Shown one piece after another: positions 1 through 6,713 of a stretch of DNA of 20,984 nucleotides. The notes beneath the pieces are model-generated. The model was not told the origin of the DNA. It saw nothing but the letters and a program-made list of their open reading frames with translations, and did no database searches. How positions within the stretch are numbered: position 1 is the first letter of the stretch; every line of letters starts with the position of its first letter. Where the stretch lies: contig DASWCW010000031.1 of assembly GCA_036395835.1 (NCBI GenBank), positions 1 through 20,984 on the forward strand. The letters are read 5' to 3'. The DNA is from AP-16 sp036395835. Lineage in GTDB: Bacteria; Pseudomonadota; Alphaproteobacteria; Rhizobiales; Xanthobacteraceae. The translations under genes and the position numbers were made by a program.

Positions 1-1413
1 CATGTGGGTCTCGCCCTGAGGCGGATACATCGACAGCGTCGCCCCGACGTAGGGCTGGCCGGCGGTGTAGCTCACCTTGAACGGCTCGTAGTCCATGCAG
101 ACGTGGTTGGTCGGCACGTAGAACAGCTGGGTGTCCGGCGAATAGGCCGCCGGCTGCTCGTCCTTCGTTCCGAGCGCAGCGGGACAAATGCCCTTATTGT
201 TGTGGTCCTCGCCGTTCTGATCGGTCGAGTACTGCGAGACGACCTGGGGACGCCCGTAGGTCTGCGAGGACTTGTTCATATCGACCTTGGTTGCCCAATT
301 GACCTTGGGATCGAATTTCTCGGCGACCAGCAGCTCGCCGTTGGTGCGGTCGAGCGTGTAGCCGAAGCCGTTGCGGTCGAAGTGAACGAGGATCTTGCGC
401 GCTTGCCCGCCGATGTTCTGGTCGGCGAGAATCATCTCATTGACGCCGTCGAAATCCCATTCATCGTGGGGCGTCATCTGGTAGACCCAGCGGGTCGCAC
501 CGGTGTCGACGTCGCGAGCCCAGATCGTCATGGACCAGCGGTTGTCGCCCGGACGCTGCTTCGGGTTCCAGGTCGAAGGATTGCCCGAGCCGTAGTACAT
601 CAGGTTGAGCTGGGGATCGTAGGAATACCAGCCCCAGGTGGTCCCGCCGCCGATCTTCCATTGATCGCCCTGCCAGGTGTTGGTGCCGGAATCCGGACCG
701 ACCGGCTTGCCGAGATGCGTGGTCTTCTGGGGGTCGACCAGCGTGTCGCTGTCGGGACCCATCGAGTACCCGCGCCATACCTTTTTGCCGTCCTTGATGT
801 TGTAGGCGGTGACGGAGCCGCGAACGCCGAACTCGCCGCCCGAAATGCCGACGATGACCTTGTCCTTCATCACCATCGGGGCCGACGTGCCGGTCTCGCC
901 CTTGGCGGGATCGCCGTTCTTCACCGACCAGGCGACCTGTCCGGTCTTGGCGTCGAGCGCGACGAGCGTGGTGTCGGCCTGGTGCAGGAAGATCTTGCCG
1001 TCGCCATAGGCCACGCCGCGATTCACGGTGTCGCAGCACATGACCGGAACGACGTTGGGATCCTGCTTGGGCTCGTATTTCCACAGGATCTTGCCGTCGT
1101 TGTTGAGATCGAGCGCGTAAACGATGTTCGGGAACGGCGTGTGGAAATACATCACGTTGCCGATCACCAGCGGCCCGCCTTCGTGGCCGCGCAACACGCC
1201 GGTGGAGAAGGTCCAGGCCACCTGCAGCTTGCCGACGTTGCCCGAATTGATCTGCTTGAGCTTCGAGTAACGTTGGTTGAAGTAGTCACCGGTCGGCATC
1301 ACCCAATCTTTCGGGTTCTGCGACATCTTTATCAGTTCGTCATTGGCATTGGCGCTTCCGGCGGCGAACACCGCCAACGCGCCAACGCAGGTCGTGAGTA
1401 GGTATTTGCGCAT
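1..1413 (-). CDS. xoxF: XoxF-type lanthanide-dependent methanol dehydrogenase (PQQ), 3' end outside window
   Basis: Periplasmic PQQ quinoprotein that oxidises methanol and passes electrons to a c-type cytochrome. The 471 visible residues begin with a signal peptide ending near AGSANA and follow the eight-bladed propeller pattern of the family; about 130 C-terminal residues lie beyond the window (XoxF is usually about 600). Visible marks are the adjacent cysteine pair C126-C127 in VMCCDT, which forms the vicinal disulfide next to PQQ, and PHDEWDFDGVNE around D320-D322. The second Asp of this D-x-D replaces the Ala of calcium-type MxaF and is the accepted lanthanide-ligand signature, so this is XoxF and not MxaF. 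The ATG is preceded by AGGGAGGA at good spacing. It is divergent from the metallohydrolase gene. I infer lanthanide use from the motif; it is not shown by the DNA. Confidence 0.96.
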   Translation of the reverse strand, partial: MRKYLLTTCVGALAVFAAGSANANDELIKMSQNPKDWVMPTGDYFNQRYSKLKQINSGNVGKLQVAWTFSTGVLRGHEGGPLVIGNVMYFHTPFPNIVYALDLNNDGKILWKYEPKQDPNVVPVMCCDTVNRGVAYGDGKIFLHQADTTLVALDAKTGQVAWSVKNGDPAKGETGTSAPMVMKDKVIVGISGGEFGVRGSVTAYNIKDGKKVWRGYSMGPDSDTLVDPQKTTHLGKPVGPDSGTNTWQGDQWKIGGGTTWGWYSYDPQLNLMYYGSGNPSTWNPKQRPGDNRWSMTIWARDVDTGATRWVYQMTPHDEWDFDGVNEMILADQNIGGQARKILVHFDRNGFGYTLDRTNGELLVAEKFDPKVNWATKVDMNKSSQTYGRPQVVSQYSTDQNGEDHNNKGICPAALGTKDEQPAAYSPDTQLFYVPTNHVCMDYEPFKVSYTAGQPYVGATLSMYPPQGETHM

Positions 1414-1793
1414 CACGAGTCCTCCCTGCGACTTCTGCGTGGGTCTTGCACAGTGAAGAGGCCCGATGTGCCGTGCCTCGGCACCGACCCTGGCAAATGG
1501 GATGCGCTTCCGGCAGCGTGTCACAGCCTCGACGAGGCAGGGCGAGATCCACGCCTCGCGCGGCTTTCGAAGAAACGTCAGCGATCCCGTCAACTGACGC
1601 CCTTGAAGCCGGAAACTTGCAAAAGCTTATGCCGGGGTTTCAGGGCACGCAAGAGAAAACCGGATCGAACGCGTCGCTGCGGTCGTCGAAACGCCGGCGT
1701 CGGCCACAGATATCGTCGGCTCGATTTCCCGCCGCCGGCCGATATATTTGCATAAACTTTGCGCATGCTCGGCGGTGTGCGCATGATCTGCGC
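1414..1793. promoter_or_regulatory. divergent intergenic region between xoxF and metallohydrolase gene
   Basis: This 380-base stretch has no convincing gene, although reading frames stay open through it because of the base composition. It must hold the xoxF promoter (minus strand) and the promoter of the metallohydrolase gene (plus strand). The last part, about 1741-1770, is AT-rich compared with its surroundings. Three direct copies of TGCGCATG lie at 1760-1767, 1778-1785 and 1789-1796, the last one containing the proposed start codon. I could not identify clear -35/-10 elements. Confidence 0.5.
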
Positions 1794-1796
1794 ATG
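1760..1796 (+). repeat. three direct TGCGCATG repeats at the metallohydrolase start
   Basis: Identical octamers occur at 1760-1767, 1778-1785 and 1789-1796; the core TGCGCA is itself palindromic. They crowd the 5' edge of the metallohydrolase gene, where a regulator or an RNA structure could act, and the third overlaps the ATG. No named binding site is matched, and chance in GC-rich DNA remains possible. Confidence 0.4.
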
Positions 1797-2735
1797 ACCC
1801 GTGTGTGTTCCGCATTTGCCGGCGCCCTGCTGATGCTGCTCGGGCCCGCACTTCCCGGCAGCCGGTCGCAAGGAGCGCCGACCCCTTTGGAATTGCTGCA
1901 GATCGCCGACGGGGTCTTCGTGCACCTCGGTGCCATGGCGACGATGAGCCGGGGGAACGAGGGTGGCATCGCCAACCTCGGGTTCGTCGTCGGGGAGGAT
2001 GCAGTCGCGGTTATCGACACCGGGGGCAGCGAGCGGGAAGGCAAGCGGTTCCTGGCGGCGATCCGCACCGTCACCCAAAAACCCATTCGATACGTGATCA
2101 ACACCCACATGCATCCGGATCACGTCTTCGGCAACGGCGCGTTCGCCGCCGAGGGTGCGACCTATGTCGGGCACAAAAACCTGCCTCGCGCCCTGGCGAT
2201 GCGCGCGCCCTTCTACCTCAACGCTTTCCGCAGATCCTTGGGCGACGCGCTGATCGACGAAGTGAAGATCGTGCCGCCCGGCCAGCTCGTCGAAGAGGCG
2301 ATGGTGCTCGATCTCGGCGCGCGTCCTCTCGCCCTCAAGGCATGGCCGGCGGCGCATACCGACAACGACCTCACCGTCCTCGACGCAACGACCGCAACGC
2401 TGTTCGCCGGCGACCTGCTGTTCGTCCGGCACGTTCCGGTGCTCGACGGCAGCATCATCGGCTGGTTGCCGGTGCTTCGGGATCTGGCGGACGCGCCGGC
2501 GGCTCGCGTCGTGCCGGGGCACGGCCCCGTGGCGGAGGATTGGCGCCGCGCAATCGAGGACCAGCGGATCTATTTCGAACGCTTGACGAAGGAGGTCCGC
2601 GGGCTGATATCGCGGGGAGTGCCCATCGCCGCGGCGGCGGGCGCGGCCGAGGCCGAAAGCCGCCGCTGGCAGCTGTTCGAAGAATACAATGCTCGGAACG
2701 CCACGGCGGCCTATTCCGAGCTCGAATGGGAATAG
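1794..2735 (+). CDS. quinoprotein relay system zinc metallohydrolase (SoxH-related MBL fold)
   Basis: A 313-residue secreted metallo-beta-lactamase-fold hydrolase. An N-terminal signal peptide runs to about residue 28. The zinc site is complete: H105-M-H107-P-D109-H110, H188 in AAHTDND, D207 in FAGDLLF and H243 in PGHGP. Secreted MBL proteins of this kind next to PQQ dehydrogenases and SoxYZ-like carriers are known as SoxH-related 'quinoprotein relay system' metallohydrolases; substrate and reaction are not established. The stop overlaps the upstream candidate start of the SoxYZ-like gene, so the two are probably cotranscribed and translated together. The chosen ATG gives a proper signal peptide; longer in-frame starts would add a basic, non-conserved leader. 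No strong ribosome binding site is visible before it. Sulfur chemistry is only suggested, by analogy with Sox proteins. Confidence 0.85.
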   Translation: MTRVCSAFAGALLMLLGPALPGSRSQGAPTPLELLQIADGVFVHLGAMATMSRGNEGGIANLGFVVGEDAVAVIDTGGSEREGKRFLAAIRTVTQKPIRYVINTHMHPDHVFGNGAFAAEGATYVGHKNLPRALAMRAPFYLNAFRRSLGDALIDEVKIVPPGQLVEEAMVLDLGARPLALKAWPAAHTDNDLTVLDATTATLFAGDLLFVRHVPVLDGSIIGWLPVLRDLADAPAARVVPGHGPVAEDWRRAIEDQRIYFERLTKEVRGLISRGVPIAAAAGAAEAESRRWQLFEEYNARNATAAYSELEWE

Positions 2736-2755
2736 TCGGTCGGGGAGTTGAGCCT

Positions 2756-3562
2756 GTGCCGAAATGGTGCAAAGCAACCTACATTGCCGTGCTGCTGGCA
2801 TGCGCGCTCGGCTCGGCGGCCGAGCCGTCCCGGGCGGCCGAGGATCCCTGGCCGGGACTTGCCAACGACATCTTCAAGGGCCGCCCGCTCGAAGACGGAA
2901 CCGGATTGCTCGCCCTCGACATGCCGGCGCGGGCCGAAGATGCCGCCATCGTTCCGATCACGGTCCGCGCCACGCTGCCGGCCGCCGACCCGCGGCGCGT
3001 GGTCGGACTGACCCTCGTCGTCGACCAGAACCCTGCCCCGGTTGCGGCAAGCTTCGTGCTCGGTCCTGGCGTTTCCTCGCTTTCGACGCGGGTGCGCGTG
3101 GACAGCTACACCGATGTGCACGCGGTCGCCGAGCTCAGCGACGGCAAGCTCTACGTGGCGAGGACCTATGTGAAGGCCTCCGGCGGCTGCTCGGCGCCCG
3201 CGCTCAAGAACGCCGATGCGGCGACCGCAACGCTCGGCCAGATGAAGTTTCGGCTGTTCGCAAAATCGGCTGAGGTTGGGTCGCGGGAAGCGCAGATCAT
3301 GATCCGGCACCCGAACAACTCCGGCCTGCAGATGGACCAGCTCACGCGGCTCTACATACCGGCTTATTTCGTTCGCGAATTGCGGGTCTGGCAGGGCGAC
3401 GATCTGGTGCTGTCGATGGACGGCGGGATCTCGATCTCGCAAGATCCCAACATTCGCTTCAGTTACGTGCGCAACGGCGCCAGGACATTCCGCGCCGAAG
3501 CCATCGACACTGAGGACCATTTGTTCCGCGGCGAATGGCCGGCCAACGGGCCGGACATGTGA
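2756..3562 (+). CDS. quinoprotein dehydrogenase-associated SoxYZ-like carrier (fused)
   Basis: A 268-residue secreted protein combining a SoxY-like half (about residues 30-140) with a SoxZ-like half (about 165-268; HPNNSG, IPAYFV, ISQDPNIRFSY). In thiosulfate oxidation SoxYZ is a carrier binding the substrate on a cysteine in a C-terminal GGCGG arm; here the only cysteine of the mature protein is C145 in SGGCSA, at the join of the two halves, fitting the fused carrier family found next to PQQ alcohol dehydrogenases. What it carries is unknown. I chose the GTG at 2756 because GGGGAG lies eight bases upstream and the product has a compact signal peptide (KWCK, then a hydrophobic stretch to AAEPSRAA). 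An ATG at 2726, overlapping the preceding stop, is a real alternative giving 278 residues. Confidence 0.85.
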   Translation: MPKWCKATYIAVLLACALGSAAEPSRAAEDPWPGLANDIFKGRPLEDGTGLLALDMPARAEDAAIVPITVRATLPAADPRRVVGLTLVVDQNPAPVAASFVLGPGVSSLSTRVRVDSYTDVHAVAELSDGKLYVARTYVKASGGCSAPALKNADAATATLGQMKFRLFAKSAEVGSREAQIMIRHPNNSGLQMDQLTRLYIPAYFVRELRVWQGDDLVLSMDGGISISQDPNIRFSYVRNGARTFRAEAIDTEDHLFRGEWPANGPDM

Positions 3563-3604
3563 GCTTCACGCCTTTGCCGGCGTCGTTCCGCCAAAAAAGC
3601 TAGA

Positions 3605-3961
3605 CTAAAAGCACCGCACTTCGGCTTCAGCCTGGGCGCGGCGCAGCTCGGTGACGGCCGCCTTCGCCTCCTCGGGGGAACGGAACATCGCCCCGAACCT
3701 GCCGGGTACCTGCGAGAGCGAGAGCACCGTCTCGGCCCCCACGTATTTCTCGTAGGGCAGGATCGAGGCAACGATGTCGATCGAGCATGAGCACTGCTGC
3801 AATACCTGGTACGTCTCGCCGTTGGCCTTCATGCAGGCAAAGACATAATCGGCGCGGGCCGACGTCGGATAATCGTTGAGATCAGCCGCGTGCACCGGCC
3901 CAGCGGCCATGAAGCTCGCGAGCGCCAGCAACGAGACGCACGCCGACCGAAATGACGCCAT
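3605..3961 (-). CDS. small secreted protein with four mature cysteines, unknown function
   Basis: 118 residues with a clear signal peptide (cleavage probable at GPVHA|AD). The mature part has cysteines at 43, 57, 59 and 117, including a CSC pair, enough for two disulfides or a metal site; no CxxCH haem motif is present. It follows the cytochrome c gene by 11 bases on the same strand, so the two are very probably one transcript, and it converges on the SoxYZ-like gene. The context suggests a periplasmic accessory of the methanol dehydrogenase electron-transfer chain; no function is recognised from sequence alone. Confidence 0.8.
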   Translation of the reverse strand: MASFRSACVSLLALASFMAAGPVHAADLNDYPTSARADYVFACMKANGETYQVLQQCSCSIDIVASILPYEKYVGAETVLSLSQVPGRFGAMFRSPEEAKAAVTELRRAQAEAEVRCF

Positions 3962-3972
3962 CCGCGCCGCTC

Positions 3973-4362
3973 TCAGGACTTCTTCCCGTCCGGACCGAAC
4001 TGCTTCAAATAGGCGATGACGTTATCGATGTCGGCCTCGTTCGGGAGCCCGGGAAAGACCATCTTGGTGCCGGGTATCTTCACCCGCGGGTTCTTCAGGT
4101 ATTCCTTCATCGTGGCCTCGTCCCAGGTCAGGCCGGAATTCTTGTTGGCAGGGGTGTAATTATAGCCCTCGACCGACCCGGACTGGCGGCCGATAATGCC
4201 GTTGAGAACCGGCCCGACGCCGTTCTTGGCGCTTTCGCCGACCTGGTGGCAGACCTTGCATTTCGCAAACACCTTCTCGCCTGCCGCAACATCTTGGGCG
4301 ATTGCCGTTCCGTTGAGGGCGATGAAGGCAACGAACGTCAGACTCAGTGATCGGATGCTCAT
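3973..4362 (-). CDS. class I c-type cytochrome (c2/c550-like), likely electron acceptor of XoxF
   Basis: 129 residues: signal peptide to about A22 (GTAIA|QD), one haem-binding motif C35-K-V-C38-H39, and the distal methionine ligand M101 in GTKMVFPG. The fold pattern GVGPVLNGIIGR, YNYTPANKNSGLTWDEATMKEYL and IDNVIAYLKQFG is that of small cytochrome c2-type carriers. Beside xoxF it is a good candidate for the electron acceptor of the dehydrogenase, or for the next carrier to the terminal oxidase. It is shorter and simpler than the classical cytochrome cL (MxaG/XoxG), so calling it XoxG would be over-reading. It is the first gene of the two-gene minus-strand unit with the small cysteine protein. 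Confidence 0.93.
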   Translation of the reverse strand: MSIRSLSLTFVAFIALNGTAIAQDVAAGEKVFAKCKVCHQVGESAKNGVGPVLNGIIGRQSGSVEGYNYTPANKNSGLTWDEATMKEYLKNPRVKIPGTKMVFPGLPNEADIDNVIAYLKQFGPDGKKS

Positions 4363-4409
4363 CTCATGGTTCCCAGAATCGTGCCACCGATATCAAGCTA
4401 TCGACGGGA

Positions 4410-4427
4410 GGCGCCCAGCCGGGCGCC
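4410..4427. repeat. 7-bp perfect inverted repeat in divergent intergenic region
   Basis: GGCGCCC-AGCC-GGGCGCC forms a strong hairpin or dyad in the 200 bases between the cytochrome c gene (minus) and the pentapeptide gene (plus). There is no T-tract, and it lies 5' of both genes, so an operator or an mRNA leader structure is likelier than a terminator. The rest of this interval holds no gene that I can support. Confidence 0.45.
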
Positions 4428-4562
4428 ACACCATTAGCCAGCAGATCACGCGCGGGCAAGGACCCAGCAGGCTGCGGTCCGAACGCACAGAGATCTAGCA
4501 CCGGAGGCCACAGTGACGCTGAATGCAAGGCGCGGCGGAAGCACGGCATCGAGGAAGGGTCG

Positions 4563-5360
4563 ATGACCGCTGCAGCGCGCTGGATTCCCGCAATCGGCAT
4601 TCTGGCTTTTGTGGCGACCGCCGGCGCCCAGGACTTGATGCGGCATATCGATCTTTCCTCGCCCGAAATGACGAGCGCGGAGATGACACGGGCGGAGGTC
4701 GAAGCCGCGCTCGCATCGGCGAGGTCCGGACCGCCCGTCGATCTCAGCGGCAAGAAGCTGTCGGGCCTCGATCTGTCGGGGCTCGATCTTTCCCGCGTTG
4801 TGCTGCGCGCGGCCAGGCTCAACAAGACCAAGCTCGTCGGCGCCAAGCTCGACGGGGCGATCCTCGACCAAGCCTGGCTGCTCGAGGCCGATTTGAGCGG
4901 CGCGAGTCTGAAGACGGCCAATATCTTCGCCGCGCAGATGCAGCGGGCGAAGCTGGACCGGGCCGATCTTTCCGGCGCCCGCGTTGCGGCCGACCTTTCC
5001 GGCGCGAGTCTCGTCGGCGCCTCGCTCGCGGGTGCCAATCTTGCCGCCGATATGAAAAATCAATCGATGGGGCTGATGCGCGCCGTGCTCAGATCGGCCA
5101 ATCTCGAAGGCGCGAACCTGCGGGGCGCGGATCTCGCCCGCGCCGATCTGGAATTCGCTTCGCTCAGGCGCGCCGACCTGACCGGCGCCTCGCTCGTGGG
5201 CGCCGCGCTGGGCGGTGCGGATCTCAGCGGGGCCACGCTCACGGACGCGGATCTCGCCGGAGCGGATTTCAATTCGGCCAAGCTGATCGCACCGACCGGG
5301 CTCGATGCGGCCAGGAATCTCGATAAGGCCCAGAACCTGCAGCGCGCGGTGCGGCAATGA
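4563..5360 (+). CDS. secreted pentapeptide-repeat protein
   Basis: 265 residues. After a signal peptide (cleavage probable at TAGA|QD) and a short linker, from about residue 59 to 250 the chain is built of A(D/N)LXX-type pentapeptides (DLSGA, NLEGA, ADLAR, SLRRA and so on), which fold as a right-handed quadrilateral beta-helix. One interruption around residues 160-170 (ADMKNQSMGLM) may be a loop. Such helices are generally protein-binding scaffolds; a periplasmic one near xoxF could organise or stabilise partner proteins, but nothing proves it. The ATG has AGGAAGGG upstream. The stop overlaps the next start (ATGA), implying translational coupling. Confidence 0.88.
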   Translation: MTAAARWIPAIGILAFVATAGAQDLMRHIDLSSPEMTSAEMTRAEVEAALASARSGPPVDLSGKKLSGLDLSGLDLSRVVLRAARLNKTKLVGAKLDGAILDQAWLLEADLSGASLKTANIFAAQMQRAKLDRADLSGARVAADLSGASLVGASLAGANLAADMKNQSMGLMRAVLRSANLEGANLRGADLARADLEFASLRRADLTGASLVGAALGGADLSGATLTDADLAGADFNSAKLIAPTGLDAARNLDKAQNLQRAVRQ

Positions 5361-5740
5361 TCGCCGGCCTCATCCACAGCGCGACGCCGCGCACGTTGCT
5401 CTTCGCAATCATGATTGCGGCACTGTGCTGGAATCCGAGCTTCGCGGCCGACGGCAAGGGTAAAGGCATCCGCTTCTGGAATCTCACCTCCTCCACCGTG
5501 ACGAGCCTGCAGCTCTCGCCCGCCGGCCAAAATGCCTGGGGAGCCAACCAATGTGCGAACGATCCGGACGGAGCGGTCGACCATGACGAGCGGCTGCGGA
5601 TCACCGGGGTTTCGCCCGGCCGTTACGATGTCAGGCTCGCCAACAAGGCCGGCCGAACCTGTACAGTGCGGAACATCGAGATCAAGGAGAACGGCATCTT
5701 CTCGATCGAGGACAAGGACCTGACCGACTGCGGGAGGTGA
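5357..5740 (+). CDS. small secreted protein of unknown function, coupled to pentapeptide protein
   Basis: 127 residues with a signal peptide (hydrophobic stretch about 13-28, cleavage probable at SFA|AD). The mature part has three cysteines (in NQCAND, RTCTV and TDCGR) and a pattern suggesting a small beta-sandwich: FWNLTSSTVTSLQLSPAG, then RLRITGVSPGRYDVRL. It starts within the stop of the pentapeptide gene (ATGA overlap), so the two proteins are probably made in linked amounts and may interact. I recognise no function. Confidence 0.8.
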   Translation: MIAGLIHSATPRTLLFAIMIAALCWNPSFAADGKGKGIRFWNLTSSTVTSLQLSPAGQNAWGANQCANDPDGAVDHDERLRITGVSPGRYDVRLANKAGRTCTVRNIEIKENGIFSIEDKDLTDCGR

Positions 5741-5742
5741 AC

Positions 5743-5859
5743 GGTCATTCCGGGGCGCCGCGAAACGGCGAACCCGAAACCTATGACCATTGATCGAGCA
5801 GATTGGACCGTGGTCATGGATCCCGGATTCCCTCGCTTCGCTCGGGCTCCGGGATGACG
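5743..5859. repeat. REP-like palindromic intergenic repeat
   Basis: The sequence begins GTCATTCCGGGGCGCCG, continues with CGAAACGGCGAACCCG, and ends with GGATTCCCTCGCTTCGCTCG followed by GGCTCCGGGATGACG; the outer parts (GTCATTCCGG / CCGGGATGAC) are near-complementary, and a strong inner hairpin (CCCGGA...TCCGGG) sits at about 5822-5853. This layout matches the abundant intergenic palindromes of Bradyrhizobium/Rhodopseudomonas-type genomes. It fills most of the gap between the 3' ends of two converging genes and could serve as a bidirectional terminator. Confidence 0.75.
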
Positions 5860-5876
5860 ACCTTGTATGCAAACGA

Positions 5877-6713
5877 TCATCCGGCGCCCGCGCCGCGGAT
5901 CGTATCGAACACCTTGAAGGCCGCGACGTGCTCGGCCACGTCGTGCACGCGGAAGATCGCGGCGCCGCTCGCAGCCGCCGCGAGGTTCGCCGCGATGGTC
6001 GCGATCAGCCGTCCCTCGATGCCGACTTCGACCAGCGAGCCCAGGAACGATTTGCGGGAAACGCCGATCAGGACCGGCAGCCCATAGTCGCGCAATTCCC
6101 CGATCCGAGCCACCGCCTCGACGTTCTGCCGCGAGGTCTTGCCGAAGCCCACGCCCGGATCGAGGATGATGCGTGCTCTGGGAATGCCTGCGGCTTCCGC
6201 CAGCGCGAGCGAGCGATCGAAAAAACGGCGGATGTCGGACAGAATATCGATCGCCGCGTCCCGCTGCGGGCGGTTGTGCATGACGACGACCGCCGTTTCC
6301 GTTTCCGCCACCGCATCGGCCATCCCCGGATCGTGCTGCAATCCCCACACGTCATTGATGAGGATTGCGCCGAGCTCCGCGGCGCGCCGGGCGACCGCCG
6401 CCTTGTAGGTATCGATCGACAGCGGCGCATCGAGCACGCGTGCGAGCTCGGCGAGGATCGGCTCCACCCGTGTTAGCTCTTCCGTCTCGGGCACCGGGGT
6501 TGCGCCGGGCCGAGTGGATTCGCCGCCTACGTCGACGATGTCGCAGCCATCAGCGACCATCTTGCTCGCCTGGGCGAGCGCCGCGTCGAGATCTTGGAAC
6601 CGGCCGCCGTCGGAGAACGAGTCCGGGGTCAGGTTCAGGATTCCCATGATGATCGCGCGCGAGCCGATCTTGCCCAGAAAGGCATCCCGCCTGGCGTGCG
6701 CATGGTTTTGCAT
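5877..6713 (-). CDS. folP: dihydropteroate synthase
   Basis: 278 residues, normal for bacterial DHPS, which joins hydroxymethyl-dihydropterin pyrophosphate to p-aminobenzoate in folate synthesis. All signatures are present: GILNLTPDSFSDGG (N27 onward), DIVDVGGESTRPGA (58-71), IDTYK, LINDVWG, LDPGVGFGKT and GVSRKSFLG. Its start shares one base with the stop of the upstream 70-residue gene (TGATG), so it is translationally coupled and ends the pcd-fhcBADC operon. The position raises the possibility that it serves H4MPT synthesis, where a related enzyme must couple the pterin to the ribofuranosyl-aminobenzene unit; the sequence itself looks like ordinary FolP, so a folate role stays the default. 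Confidence 0.93.
   Translation of the reverse strand: MQNHAHARRDAFLGKIGSRAIIMGILNLTPDSFSDGGRFQDLDAALAQASKMVADGCDIVDVGGESTRPGATPVPETEELTRVEPILAELARVLDAPLSIDTYKAAVARRAAELGAILINDVWGLQHDPGMADAVAETETAVVVMHNRPQRDAAIDILSDIRRFFDRSLALAEAAGIPRARIILDPGVGFGKTSRQNVEAVARIGELRDYGLPVLIGVSRKSFLGSLVEVGIEGRLIATIAANLAAAASGAAIFRVHDVAEHVAAFKVFDTIRGAGAG

Noticed and set aside
4..1401. Long open frame on the plus strand opposite xoxF
   Set aside because: It is the antisense of a clear XoxF; its composition (many R, V, G, D) is that of a GC-rich shadow frame with no family features.
1805..2725. Upstream extension of the SoxYZ-like frame across the metallohydrolase gene
   Set aside because: The sequence is arginine-rich out-of-frame readout of the MBL gene; only the part from 2726 or 2756 on shows a signal peptide and Sox domains.
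3563..3604. Possible terminator between SoxYZ-like and small cysteine genes
   Set aside because: Only a 4-bp stem (CGCC/GGCG) and the A-run is on the wrong side for either strand; too weak to call.
4446..5357. Minus-strand repeat-rich frame opposite the pentapeptide gene
   Set aside because: Its periodic pattern (E/Q-I-G/R-A) is the mirror of the pentapeptide codons; no start signal or secretion signal of its own.
5060..5872. Minus-strand frame beginning in the REP-like repeat
   Set aside because: The first part is translation of the repeat, the rest is antisense to two real genes.
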